In this document: in pieces, positions 1-5,839 of the stretch
Numbering within the stretch: the stretch's first letter is position 1
Layout of the letters: every line of letters begins with the position of its first letter
From: an uncultured Rothia sp.
GTDB lineage: Bacteria; Actinomycetota; Actinomycetes; Actinomycetales; Micrococcaceae
DNA length: 6,286 nucleotides
Direction: 5' to 3'
Assembly: GCF_937976295.1 (NCBI RefSeq)
Contig: NZ_CALJRY010000159.1
Coordinates: 1 to 6,286 of the forward strand
Made by a program: the position numbers and the translations under genes
Notes under the pieces: generated by a model
The model's input: the letters and a program-made list of their open reading frames with translations, nothing else
Told to the model about the DNA's origin: nothing
Database searches by the model: none

Positions 1-651
1 CTTTACACCCCGGAAAACTACGCTCAGGTAGAGCTGACGGAGGCGATCGTTAAGCATGATCGCATTGAAAACCTGTGGGTAATCCCCTCAAGCTATGGCG
101 CATTGGATGCAGCAGAGAATAATCTAGATGGATTTGCCCGCGTCACTGCGGTACAGATGAAAATCATCAACCACCTTCCTCAGATTCTTCCTGATCTCGA
201 TTTTGTCATTATCGACACGCGCCCGACCTTGGGGGTGCTGACCGATAACGCTCTGGTGGCGGCAGATTACGCAATCCCGATTTGCGCCCCTTATGGCTCA
301 GCCTTCTCAGGTGCCGTCTCCCTGGTGGATCGTGTCGAAGATCTGCACGAATACGCAGCCGGCATGATTCGCGTCAAGGTGGCACCGTGGATTCTGGCTG
401 ATTGGCCCGGAGGCAAGACCCCCGGAGAGGAAGCACAGGATTTGCTCGCATACCTGGAATCGGCAGAAATTGACCACTTTGCATCAAAGCTGATCAGCTC
501 CAAGGAGTCCTCTAAGGTGCCGCTAAATGACGAGGTTCCTGCTGTCGTAGGAAAGCCCAACGTTCCCTTCTCCCAGGGTGTTTTCGCCCTGGTCGATGAA
601 ATGTTGAATCGCTGGGTGGGCAATAATTTTGAGCTAAAGAAGATGGAGTAA
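1..651 (+). CDS. parA: ParA/Soj-type partition ATPase, 5'-truncated by the window edge
   Basis: The reading frame is open from base 1 and gives 216 residues with no start, so the N-terminal part with the Walker A P-loop lies upstream. Family ParA proteins are usually about 260-330 residues, so roughly 50-100 are missing. Visible ParA hallmarks are the Walker B strand DFVIIDTRPTLGVLTDNAL (window residues 68-84, Asp72 as the metal-coordinating acid), followed by VAADYAIPICAPYGSAFSG, the usual switch/dimer region. The C-terminal block KVPLNDEVPAVVGKPNVPFS matches the 'I..s..l..a...gkPv' end of the family. Known role: ATP-dependent, nucleoid-bound segregation of plasmids or chromosomes with a DNA-binding partner. 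The TTG at 103 is an internal codon rather than a start, because homologous sequence continues upstream. The stop is 3 nt before the next gene, whose ribosome site GGAG lies inside the last parA codons, so the two are probably translationally coupled. The family call is secure; plasmid rather than chromosomal parA is inference from context. Confidence 0.9.
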   Translation, partial: LYTPENYAQVELTEAIVKHDRIENLWVIPSSYGALDAAENNLDGFARVTAVQMKIINHLPQILPDLDFVIIDTRPTLGVLTDNALVAADYAIPICAPYGSAFSGAVSLVDRVEDLHEYAAGMIRVKVAPWILADWPGGKTPGEEAQDLLAYLESAEIDHFASKLISSKESSKVPLNDEVPAVVGKPNVPFSQGVFALVDEMLNRWVGNNFELKKME

Positions 652-654
652 ACG

Positions 655-1344
655 ATGGCTGGTAAGACTGCAAAGACTAACGCCTTCGCAAAAGCGGAAG
701 CACGCGCTAAGAAGACCGCCAAGAGCAAGGCAGCCTTGGATAAAGCCACCCTTGCCGCTGCTCCACGGAAGACCAATGAGAGGGCAGTGGTTCACAAGAA
801 GGCAAGCGTGCGTCAGCGCACCTATCCCGAGGAATTTGCACACCTGGACACCTTGCCTAAGATTCTCCGCTGCCAGTGCCGAAAGATCCTCGATGACCGG
901 GGGCACCTGGTCGAGGTCCCTCGAGCCGAATGCACCTGTGAAGCTCGAAACTGGAACCGCACCTGCCTTCATATTGACGTTGATGCTTTGCAGATGCTCG
1001 AGGATCTGCGCGATACCGAGGAGCGGGTTGTCGGTGTTCGAATGCCGCTCCAGTCGTACATGCTGGCAGCATTTCGCGCATTCCTTCCGACTCGAGAGGA
1101 AGGAATCGAATACGCTGCCGCTCTTCAGCAGCACATGGAGCCTGGCGAGAAGCCCGAGAGCCCTAAGACTCTGGGGCGAGAAATGCGCTGGCCGCAGGAT
1201 GTGGCGCAAGCCTGCCGGCATGAGGCACGGCGAGTATATGCGTCCGGGCGAGGCAAGGGACAGGTTATGGTCCCGGCGTCATGGTACTACTCCACGGCAA
1301 TCCGCAAGTTTGTTGATGACCGCCTTCAGTTGCTCAAGGCCTAA
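655..1344 (+). CDS. Lys/Ala-tailed cysteine-rich protein with a SWIM-like zinc motif; candidate ParA partner
   Basis: This 229-residue protein is not recognised by family name. Residues 1-55 are Lys/Ala-rich and low in complexity (AGKTAKTNAFAKAEARAKK), like the nonspecific DNA-binding tails of histone-H1-like proteins. A cysteine cluster follows: C73-x-C75, then C93-x-C95-x8-C104-x-H106. The second set fits the SWIM zinc-finger pattern CxCx(n)CxH and is followed by the hydrophobic I-D-V-D-A-L stretch expected after such a motif. The C-terminal half (residues 107-229) looks mostly helical and charged, ending YYSTAIRKFVDDRLQLLKA. The ATG at 655 has GGAG at 645-648 with 6 nt spacing. Its place directly behind parA is where a ParB or other centromere-binding protein normally sits, but no canonical ParB nuclease (GERR) or helix-turn-helix motif is visible. 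The partner role is therefore inference. A terminator begins within a few bases of the stop, so this is the last gene of the transcript. Confidence 0.85.
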   Translation: MAGKTAKTNAFAKAEARAKKTAKSKAALDKATLAAAPRKTNERAVVHKKASVRQRTYPEEFAHLDTLPKILRCQCRKILDDRGHLVEVPRAECTCEARNWNRTCLHIDVDALQMLEDLRDTEERVVGVRMPLQSYMLAAFRAFLPTREEGIEYAAALQQHMEPGEKPESPKTLGREMRWPQDVAQACRHEARRVYASGRGKGQVMVPASWYYSTAIRKFVDDRLQLLKA

Positions 1345-1345
1345 G

Positions 1346-1400
1346 AAAAACAGCCTGTTTTGAATGAGTTTATTACACTCTTCAAAGCAGGCTGTTTCTT
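1346..1400 (+). terminator. Strong hairpin terminator of the parA operon
   Basis: Bases 1348-1369 pair with 1377-1397. The core is AACAGCCTG against the matching CAGGCTGTT, continuing through TTTTGAA and GAGT with one T·G wobble and one bulged T (1365). The loop is about 7 nt (1370-1376). The downstream arm runs into TTTCTT and the upstream arm is preceded by an A tract, so it could also work in the other orientation, although no minus-strand gene is seen. It starts right behind the stop codon at 1344. Confidence 0.85.
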
Positions 1401-1427
1401 GTATTCACTAGGGGATAAGGGCGTTTT

Positions 1428-1437
1428 AGTATATACT
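1428..1437 (+). promoter_or_regulatory. AGTATATACT palindrome; probable -10 region or operator for the membrane operon
   Basis: A perfect 10-bp palindrome containing TATACT (1432-1437), close to the sigma-A -10 consensus TATAAT. If used as -10, the transcript would start near 1444 and leave a leader of about 45 nt. No good TTGACA-like -35 is found at 16-18 bp upstream, so the promoter would be weak or activator-dependent. The same GTATATACTG string occurs upstream of the RHH gene at 5290-5299. Confidence 0.45.
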
Positions 1438-1444
1438 GAGTGTT

Positions 1445-1455
1445 GTAAATTTTAC
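1445..1455 (+). promoter_or_regulatory. Small inverted repeat GTAAA-T-TTTAC near the predicted transcription start
   Basis: Five-base arms with a single-base centre lie 8 bp downstream of the AGTATATACT palindrome, where a repressor would block initiation. AT-rich repeats of this size can arise by chance, so the functional call is weak. Confidence 0.25.
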
Positions 1456-1488
1456 TGCAAATCTCACCCCAGTTTGGAGTGTTTTTAA

Positions 1489-3882
1489 ATGGCTACCACC
1501 GAACTTTTCGGGAGCGTCTCTGAAGTTCTGCTCCCCACACACGGGGGAGTTAGGTACACAGAATCTGGACGGACATTTGTCTCAGGAGTGCTAACCGCAG
1601 CCCTGCAAGAGAGGCTTAAAGCTCCCCGAGTTCTGCTCGTGGAGGTGCTCAGTCGATCGGATGAAGACCTGCAGCAGATCCGCGGGCGCGCAAAGACCCT
1701 GAAATCTGTACCGGTACCTCCGCAGATTCTCAAGCCGGCGGTTTTTCCGGAAGTTACCCTCGATGATGGCAGCGTCATTAGGGCAGCTGGGTACCCCCTC
1801 AACGGTGAGCTGCTTTCTGAAATCCCTGATCTGACTGCCCGATTTGGTGTGCGCGCCGCTAACGCGCTGCTAATCAGTCTGGTTGAAAGCGTTGTGAAGC
1901 TTCCGGTGGAATCAATCGGCTCTGAATCGGGGCCGGTGCACGGCGGAATTTCCCCTGAGAGGGTTATTATCCCGTCCCCAGGATCCGGAGCAGCTATCCA
2001 GCTGGCGGGTCTTGGCGTGTATCGTCAGCCAGAATCCCCCAAGCAACTGCAGAATCTGATGAGGCAGGATACTCAGGGTCTCCGCGCGATTGGTAGGGTT
2101 CTGCCTGTTTCAGTCGCCCTCGCGGCTGAATGTGTTCCGTCGAGGCCCGGCTCTAAGCCGTCCTCGTTGGTGAATGCTTTGCAGTCTGCCATGAAGCGTG
2201 AGGGTGATGCGCCTACGGCTCAAGTGGCACCTTCAGAGATGGCTGACTTTGCTCCCCCGGTACCGGTAAAGCCTGCGGATTTTGTCGCGCCTTCTGCTCC
2301 GCGTCAAGAGGAGAAGGCAAAGGATCCCGTGCCTGTTCCTTCTGTCGCGCCCGTGGTAGAGGAGAAGCAGGAAGAACCGAAGGTACGGATGATTCCAGAT
2401 CCGAGCGGGTACGGCCTGGTAGCAGCTGAGGATTCCTCGCCTGAACCGAATACGCCGAAGGATGAAGAACCTTCGCCTGTGGTACAGCGTCCAGAACTAC
2501 CGAAGCCGGCTCAGGTTCAGGAACCAGTTCAAAGCATGCCAGAGGAAATCCCCCCTGCAGCACCGGAGACTCCCGTAAATACTCAGGAAGCTCCCGCATC
2601 TGCTCCGGAGGCCCACACTCCCACCGAAGCGGCACACAGCTCAATGCTCAACCGCATACGTGGCGTTATCCCCACCCGTCAGCCCCGAGAAGAAGCTGAG
2701 CAGCCCACCGAGACCGAGCAGAGGAGCGTGAAGTCACTTCTGACACGTCGAAATCTGCTGGCTGGCGGTGCCGGTGTAGGTGTTCTTTTGCTGGGCTCAC
2801 TAGCGGTAGGCGCAATGGGCAACAAGAAGCCTCAAGGAACCTCAAACGAGGAGGTTCGCTCTGTCTCTACCCTGACCGGATATGCCGATTCTGGAACCTG
2901 GACCGTGCCCGTCTCAGCGAGCGCGCAGGTTTTCGCTGCAGAGGCTGGTGTGCTGGTAGCTAATGGTCCAAAGGTTGAGATTCATGCGTTCTCTAAGCCC
3001 GCCGGTAAGACTCTGATCCGCACCGTGGATCTGGGTGGCGAATTGGATCTGGCCTTCGATACGACGGTTGGCGGTAAGGCTGCGCTGGTGATGCAGTCTG
3101 GTCGAAAGCTGACCGTGTTCGTTGAAGGCATGGGCTCTGAGGGCAAGCTGATTGAGGCTGAGGTGCGTGAGGGGGCTCGAATTTCAGGGTCGGGTTCTGC
3201 GACTGTTGTCTTGGCGGGCTCTTCGGCTTCCGTGTTGATCAGTGATGGCCTGGTGGAGTTTAAGCGTCCTGAAGAGAGCGCGTATTCGACGTTGGCTGCT
3301 GATTCTGAGGGGCTAATTTCGGTCGCTTTTGACGCGCCGGTGCTGGTGACTGACCGTGAGGGCAAGAAGGTAAGCACGGCTTCTTTGTCCGCGGTTTCTG
3401 ACGGCTGGGGTGTTCATTCCTGGATTGGCGCGGGACACGGCAAGATTGTCTCTTTGTGGGCTCAGGATGTGTACACCCAGGATGAGGCCGCAGAGGTTGT
3501 GTTGGCGGTTCATTCTGCCGCGGACGGTTCCTTGCTGGGGCAGAAGCAAATGCGTTTGTCTGATGCAGCCGAGAAGACCTCAAACGGCATGACGGTGCGC
3601 CCTTTGCGTGTTGGCCAGGGCGGTAAAACTGCTGTTTTCGGTCGCTCAGTGATTCGACTGGCTGATGGATCCTTTCGTGATGATTTGCCTGCAGATGTAG
3701 CGGTCAAAAAGATCAAGGGCGAGGTCATTGTTGCTGAAGATCAGGGCGGTTCGACTCTCGTCTATGCACCGGCTGAAGCTCGTGGTGTGAAATTTAGCGG
3801 GGCGATTATGGCGCAGGTCAGCTCAGGTTTGCTGGTTCAGCGCGGTAACGCACTCATTCTTCTGCCTGGAAATCAGGCATAG
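1489..3882 (+). CDS. Membrane-spanning pseudokinase with Pro-rich linker and extracytoplasmic beta-rich domain
   Basis: This 797-residue protein has four parts. Residues about 10-235 resemble a Ser/Thr protein kinase fold. There is a beta3-like VLLVEVL (Glu52 where the ATP lysine would be), an alphaC-like helix, a catalytic-loop-like HGGISPERVII (151-161), a DFG-like LAGLG (172-176) and a subdomain-IX-like GLRAIGRVL (197-205). The catalytic Asp is Gly153, the metal Asn is Arg158 and the DFG Asp is Gly174, so it should be inactive. Residues 245-385 form a Pro/Glu/Ala-rich linker. RRNLLAGGAGVGVLLLGSLAVGAMG (420-444) is one transmembrane helix with arginines on its N-side, which puts the N-terminus in the cytoplasm. 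Residues 455-797 are short alternating strands, possibly a beta-propeller outside the cell. PknD-type receptor kinases and type VII EssB proteins have related layouts; orthology to either is not shown. The ATG at 1489 has GGAG at 1476-1479. The next gene follows after 19 nt. Confidence 0.85.
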   Translation: MATTELFGSVSEVLLPTHGGVRYTESGRTFVSGVLTAALQERLKAPRVLLVEVLSRSDEDLQQIRGRAKTLKSVPVPPQILKPAVFPEVTLDDGSVIRAAGYPLNGELLSEIPDLTARFGVRAANALLISLVESVVKLPVESIGSESGPVHGGISPERVIIPSPGSGAAIQLAGLGVYRQPESPKQLQNLMRQDTQGLRAIGRVLPVSVALAAECVPSRPGSKPSSLVNALQSAMKREGDAPTAQVAPSEMADFAPPVPVKPADFVAPSAPRQEEKAKDPVPVPSVAPVVEEKQEEPKVRMIPDPSGYGLVAAEDSSPEPNTPKDEEPSPVVQRPELPKPAQVQEPVQSMPEEIPPAAPETPVNTQEAPASAPEAHTPTEAAHSSMLNRIRGVIPTRQPREEAEQPTETEQRSVKSLLTRRNLLAGGAGVGVLLLGSLAVGAMGNKKPQGTSNEEVRSVSTLTGYADSGTWTVPVSASAQVFAAEAGVLVANGPKVEIHAFSKPAGKTLIRTVDLGGELDLAFDTTVGGKAALVMQSGRKLTVFVEGMGSEGKLIEAEVREGARISGSGSATVVLAGSSASVLISDGLVEFKRPEESAYSTLAADSEGLISVAFDAPVLVTDREGKKVSTASLSAVSDGWGVHSWIGAGHGKIVSLWAQDVYTQDEAAEVVLAVHSAADGSLLGQKQMRLSDAAEKTSNGMTVRPLRVGQGGKTAVFGRSVIRLADGSFRDDLPADVAVKKIKGEVIVAEDQGGSTLVYAPAEARGVKFSGAIMAQVSSGLLVQRGNALILLPGNQA

Positions 3883-3901
3883 TTAGAAAGGTTTTGATGA
3901 G

Positions 3902-5209
3902 ATGAGCAAGAGCTACAAGCTGCGCTCTGTAATGGCTGCTGCTGTCTTGGTGCCGGCGGTGGGTCTTCCTGCTGCGCTCGCTAATGAGTCGCCGTCGCCG
4001 GTGCCTTCTCCAAGCGCGAGCGCTTCTCCAAGTGCGCCGCCTGTGGTTGGTGAGTTGCCGGTGCTTGAGGTGACGGTGGCTGATCAGCTGGTTTTGGAGT
4101 ACCCGGGTTTTGAAGCCGGCGAGTCCGTTGTTTTTGTGGTGCGTGATGATTCGGGGCGTTCTGTGTATTCGGTGGTGGTCCGTGTGACTGTTGCGGGGTC
4201 TGTGCGTCTTGAGGTGCCGGTTGGTTCTTTGGGCGTGGGGGAGTACACGGTTTCTGCGACTGCTGCGGGGCATGAGTTGAAGGATCAGCGGGTGAGGGTT
4301 CGTGAGGCGGTGGCTCCGACGGTAGAGCCGACGGCGGAGCCTGAGCCTACTAAGAGTCCTGAGCCGTCTGCTGAGCCTAGTGTGGAACCTACGAAGGATC
4401 CGGAGCCGGTACCGAGTGAGCAGCCGACGGCGGAGCCTACGAAGGAACCTGAGCCTACTAAGAGCCCTGAACCGACGGCTGAGCCGAGTGTGAAGCCTGT
4501 GCCGGTTCCTATTCCTGTTCCGGTGCCGTCGGTGGCGCCTACGAAGGATCCGGAGCCGGTACCGAGTGAGCAGCCGACTTCCGCTCCGTCTTCTTCGTCG
4601 GCTGAGCCGAGTGAACAGCCTTCTGTGCGTCCGGATGAGCCGGTGCCGTCGGTGGGCACTGTGAATACCGATCCGGAGTCCCGTAAGAAGGAGCAGGAGC
4701 AGAAGGATAAGGAGCAGGAGAAGGTGGACCCTCATGTTGAGGTGATTCGTCCGTCTGCGAGCGCTTCTGCGTCTTCTGGTGCTGGGCAGGATGCTTCGGC
4801 TGTTGCTGCTGAGCGTGAGGCGGCTGAGGCTGCGCGTCAGGCGCCTGCTGTAGAGCCGGGTGATTCGTCGGCTCTGGTGGCTGAGCCTATTTCTCGTTCG
4901 TCGGTTGTGGCTGCGGATTCTGAGAAGGTTTCGGGGTCGTCGGTTGTGGCTGCTCCGATTTCGCGTGGTGGGTCGGTGAAGGATCAGGATGCGGGTAAGG
5001 ATGTGCCGGTTGCTGGTGCTCCGTCTCGTGATGCGTCGTCGTCTCCGGAGCCGTCGGTGGCGGTGGCTTCTCCGAGTTCGTCGGCGCAGGTTGAGCCTGC
5101 CACGGATTCGTCCTGGGGTTGGTTTTTCCCTGTGGCGGTGATTGGTCTGGTGGCTGGTGCAGCAGGTTGGTTCTTGGTGATGCGTCGCCGTAAGGGTGCC
5201 TCGTCTTAG
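3902..5209 (+). CDS. Surface stalk protein: signal peptide, beta-sandwich-like domain, PEST-rich repeats, C-terminal membrane anchor
   Basis: This 435-residue protein is not recognised by name. Residues 1-28 form a signal peptide (KLRSVMAAAVLVPAVGLPAALA, cleavage likely after A-L-A at 28). Residues about 52-135 are alternating beta strands (VLEVTVADQLVLEYPGF, VVFVVRDDSGRSVYS, GVGEYTVSATAAG), compatible with an Ig-like or bacterial adhesin sandwich. Residues 138-250 are a Pro/Glu/Thr/Ser repeat stalk with near-identical blocks PEPTKSPEPSAEPSVEP and PTKDPEPVPSEQPT. Residues 259-277 are a highly charged K/E/Q segment. Residues 285-400 are Ser/Ala/Val-rich, probably disordered. WGWFFPVAVIGLVAGAAGWFLVM (405-427) is a membrane helix followed by RRRK. 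There is no LPXTG, so sortase anchoring is not expected and it should be a single-pass membrane protein facing outwards. The start at 3902 has AGAAAGG at 3885-3891. It is 19 nt behind the pseudokinase gene with no promoter or terminator between, so the two probably form an operon and may interact through their outer parts. Third codon positions are strikingly G/T-rich. Confidence 0.85.
   Translation: MSKSYKLRSVMAAAVLVPAVGLPAALANESPSPVPSPSASASPSAPPVVGELPVLEVTVADQLVLEYPGFEAGESVVFVVRDDSGRSVYSVVVRVTVAGSVRLEVPVGSLGVGEYTVSATAAGHELKDQRVRVREAVAPTVEPTAEPEPTKSPEPSAEPSVEPTKDPEPVPSEQPTAEPTKEPEPTKSPEPTAEPSVKPVPVPIPVPVPSVAPTKDPEPVPSEQPTSAPSSSSAEPSEQPSVRPDEPVPSVGTVNTDPESRKKEQEQKDKEQEKVDPHVEVIRPSASASASSGAGQDASAVAAEREAAEAARQAPAVEPGDSSALVAEPISRSSVVAADSEKVSGSSVVAAPISRGGSVKDQDAGKDVPVAGAPSRDASSSPEPSVAVASPSSSAQVEPATDSSWGWFFPVAVIGLVAGAAGWFLVMRRRKGASS
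4340..4498 (+). repeat. Diverged 51-bp repeat pair PEPTKSPEP(S/T)AEPSV(E/K)P
   Basis: Bases 4340-4390 and 4448-4498 encode 17-residue blocks that differ at two positions (residues 147-163 and 183-199). The DNA shares the exact string CCTGAGCCTACTAAGAG and has scattered synonymous changes, so this duplication looks older than the 41-bp pair with which it interleaves. Confidence 0.8.
4388..4578 (+). repeat. 41-bp exact direct repeat, 150 bp apart, within the stalk region
   Basis: Bases 4388-4428 and 4538-4578 are identical, beginning CCTACGAAGGATCCGGAGCC, and encode PTKDPEPVPSEQPT (residues 163-176 and 213-226). The offset is exactly 150 bp (50 codons), so recombination between copies would delete or add 50 residues in frame. 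Exact DNA identity beyond what the protein needs points to a recent duplication. Confidence 0.9.
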
Positions 5210-5233
5210 GGCGGTCTGTAGGGTTCTGTGATG

Positions 5234-5290
5234 GTGCCCCTCTTTTTCTGGTGATTCCTTGTGGGATATGGGAAAGGAGGGGCACTTTTG
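5234..5290 (+). terminator. Strong hairpin terminator of the membrane operon
   Basis: GTGCCCCTC (5234-5242) pairs exactly with GAGGGGCAC (5277-5285). The helix continues inward through 5243-5248 with 5271-5276, using T-A and T·G pairs, for about 15 pairs around a 22-nt loop, and TTTTG follows. It lies 25 nt behind the stop codon at 5209. Confidence 0.85.
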
Positions 5291-5299
5291 TATATACTG
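5290..5299 (+). promoter_or_regulatory. GTATATACTG element; probable -10 region or operator for the RHH gene
   Basis: It is identical over 10 bases to the element upstream of the membrane operon (1429-1438) and includes the 8-bp palindrome GTATATAC. TATACT at 5293-5298 could be a -10 hexamer, giving a start near 5305 and a leader of about 68 nt. The element begins immediately after the preceding terminator. No consensus -35 is evident. Confidence 0.45.
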
Positions 5300-5309
5300 G
5301 TTAGAGACT

Positions 5310-5364
5310 AAAGGCTTTGTATTGAGGGGCTGTTTTTGTTAGCTCTTTCCAGTAGAAGGCCTTT
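5310..5364 (+). promoter_or_regulatory. Potential leader RNA structure covering the RHH gene ribosome site
   Basis: AAAGGCTTT (5310-5318) can pair with AAGGCCTTT (5356-5364) over nine pairs including one wobble. An inner helix, GAGGGGCT (5324-5331) with AGCTCTTT (5341-5348), is possible with several wobbles. The outer helix covers AAGG at 5356-5359, the only ribosome-site-like sequence before the ATG at 5373. Drawn by eye; no folding energy was computed. Confidence 0.35.
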
Positions 5365-5372
5365 TATATTTC

Positions 5373-5726
5373 ATGGTTTCGAACACCCATTCTAATAAGC
5401 CGTACACCTCTCGTGAGCAGCAGGAGATTGCGCAGAAGCTTCTCAAACATGCTGAGTTTAAGGCGCAGAAGCTGGAGTATGAGGAGAAGGGCGAGGTGCC
5501 AACTGGGCAGATCGTCACTCGCACGCATAAGGGCATGCGTGAGCTCTTCATGGAGCAAGCCCATAAGAATAAGACCAGTGCGAGCGCGGTGTTGCAGGCG
5601 TGCATTGAGCTCTATGTTCTTGCGCCAAGTAGTGTTCAGAAGGAGCTGACGGAGTATATTGAGCGGCGGACCATTACGGGTGCGCTCGCGCGTAAGCCAC
5701 GGTTGAAGACGCGCCGCAAAAAGTAG
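5373..5726 (+). CDS. Small ribbon-helix-helix-like DNA-binding protein
   Basis: This 117-residue basic protein has an N-terminal helical charged segment (residues 12-40, REQQEIAQKLLKHAEFKAQKLEYEEK). A ribbon-helix-helix pattern follows: strand GQIVTR (45-50), helix A THKGMRELFMEQAHK (51-65), turn NKTSAS (66-71) and helix B AVLQACIELYVL (72-83). This matches the family spacing 'strand-R..[8-10 helix]..A....S.S..l..A...Y'. A basic tail KPRLKTRRKK (108-117) may add DNA contacts. Known RHH proteins act as dimeric repressors, plasmid copy or partition regulators, antitoxins or relaxosome accessory factors; which applies here cannot be read from the sequence. No toxin-like partner gene lies immediately beside it. 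The only nearby ribosome site is AAGG, 13 nt before the ATG, which is long spacing and suggests weak or regulated translation. No other in-frame start is better placed. It is probably transcribed alone. Confidence 0.8.
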   Translation: MVSNTHSNKPYTSREQQEIAQKLLKHAEFKAQKLEYEEKGEVPTGQIVTRTHKGMRELFMEQAHKNKTSASAVLQACIELYVLAPSSVQKELTEYIERRTITGALARKPRLKTRRKK

Positions 5727-5769
5727 TATTTTTCGTTGGGACACTATAGGTGCCCACTAGTATTTTTTC
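5724..5769 (+). repeat. Short direct repeat TAGTATTTTT(T)C flanking the hairpin
   Basis: TAGTATTTTTC at 5724-5734 (its TAG is the stop codon of the RHH gene) recurs as TAGTATTTTTTC at 5758-5769, 34 bp further on. The copies bracket the weak hairpin. The rest of this intergenic stretch, up to 5825, is AT-rich and shows only poor -10-like matches (TAGGAT 5779-5784, AATAAT 5802-5807), so the promoter of the next gene cannot be placed firmly. Confidence 0.4.
5737..5768 (+). terminator. Candidate weak terminator behind the RHH gene
   Basis: TGGG-A-CAC (5737-5744, one bulged A) pairs with GTGCCCA (5750-5756) around a 5-nt loop. A run of six T lies at 5763-5768, about 6 nt beyond the stem, which is further than ideal. 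It begins 11 nt after the stop codon. Confidence 0.4.
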
Positions 5770-5839
5770 CTGATAGTCTAGGATTAGGAAAGACATAGCA
5801 GAATAATTTCTGTAGAAGCTACTTCAGGAAGAAGAAATC

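Noticed and set aside
103..651. TTG at 103 as the start of the ParA gene
   Set aside because: The frame is open and protein-like up to base 1, the protein would lack much of the ATPase fold, and no ribosome site precedes it.
634..1221. Minus-strand open frame opposite the SWIM-like gene
   Set aside because: No recognisable domain or ribosome site; the + strand gene is coupled to parA and has an ordered zinc-binding pattern.
2746..2820. Twin-arginine (Tat) signal at RRNLLAGGAG in the pseudokinase protein
   Set aside because: The motif is internal, after about 420 residues; the arginines are better explained as positive-inside anchors of a single membrane helix.
3897..3905. Tiny upstream frame ATG-AGA-TGA overlapping the start of the stalk gene
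   Set aside because: Two codons with no ribosome site of its own beyond the shared one; expected by chance.
4340..4578. CRISPR array or iteron origin in the repeat-rich stretch
   Set aside because: The repeats are unevenly spaced, lie in frame in a coding region and encode Pro-rich protein blocks.
4285..4659. Minus-strand frame with Gly/Ser/Val repeats
   Set aside because: It is the reverse-complement shadow of the Pro/Glu repeats (GSGSFVG mirrors the PTKDPEP-type codons) and has no independent support.
3854..4735. Long minus-strand open frame (293 codons) opposite the stalk gene
   Set aside because: Its product is low-complexity Arg/Leu/His sequence without a domain or plausible start. 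It is open only because the sense strand avoids TTA, CTA and TCA codons; the + strand protein has a signal peptide, a domain and an anchor.
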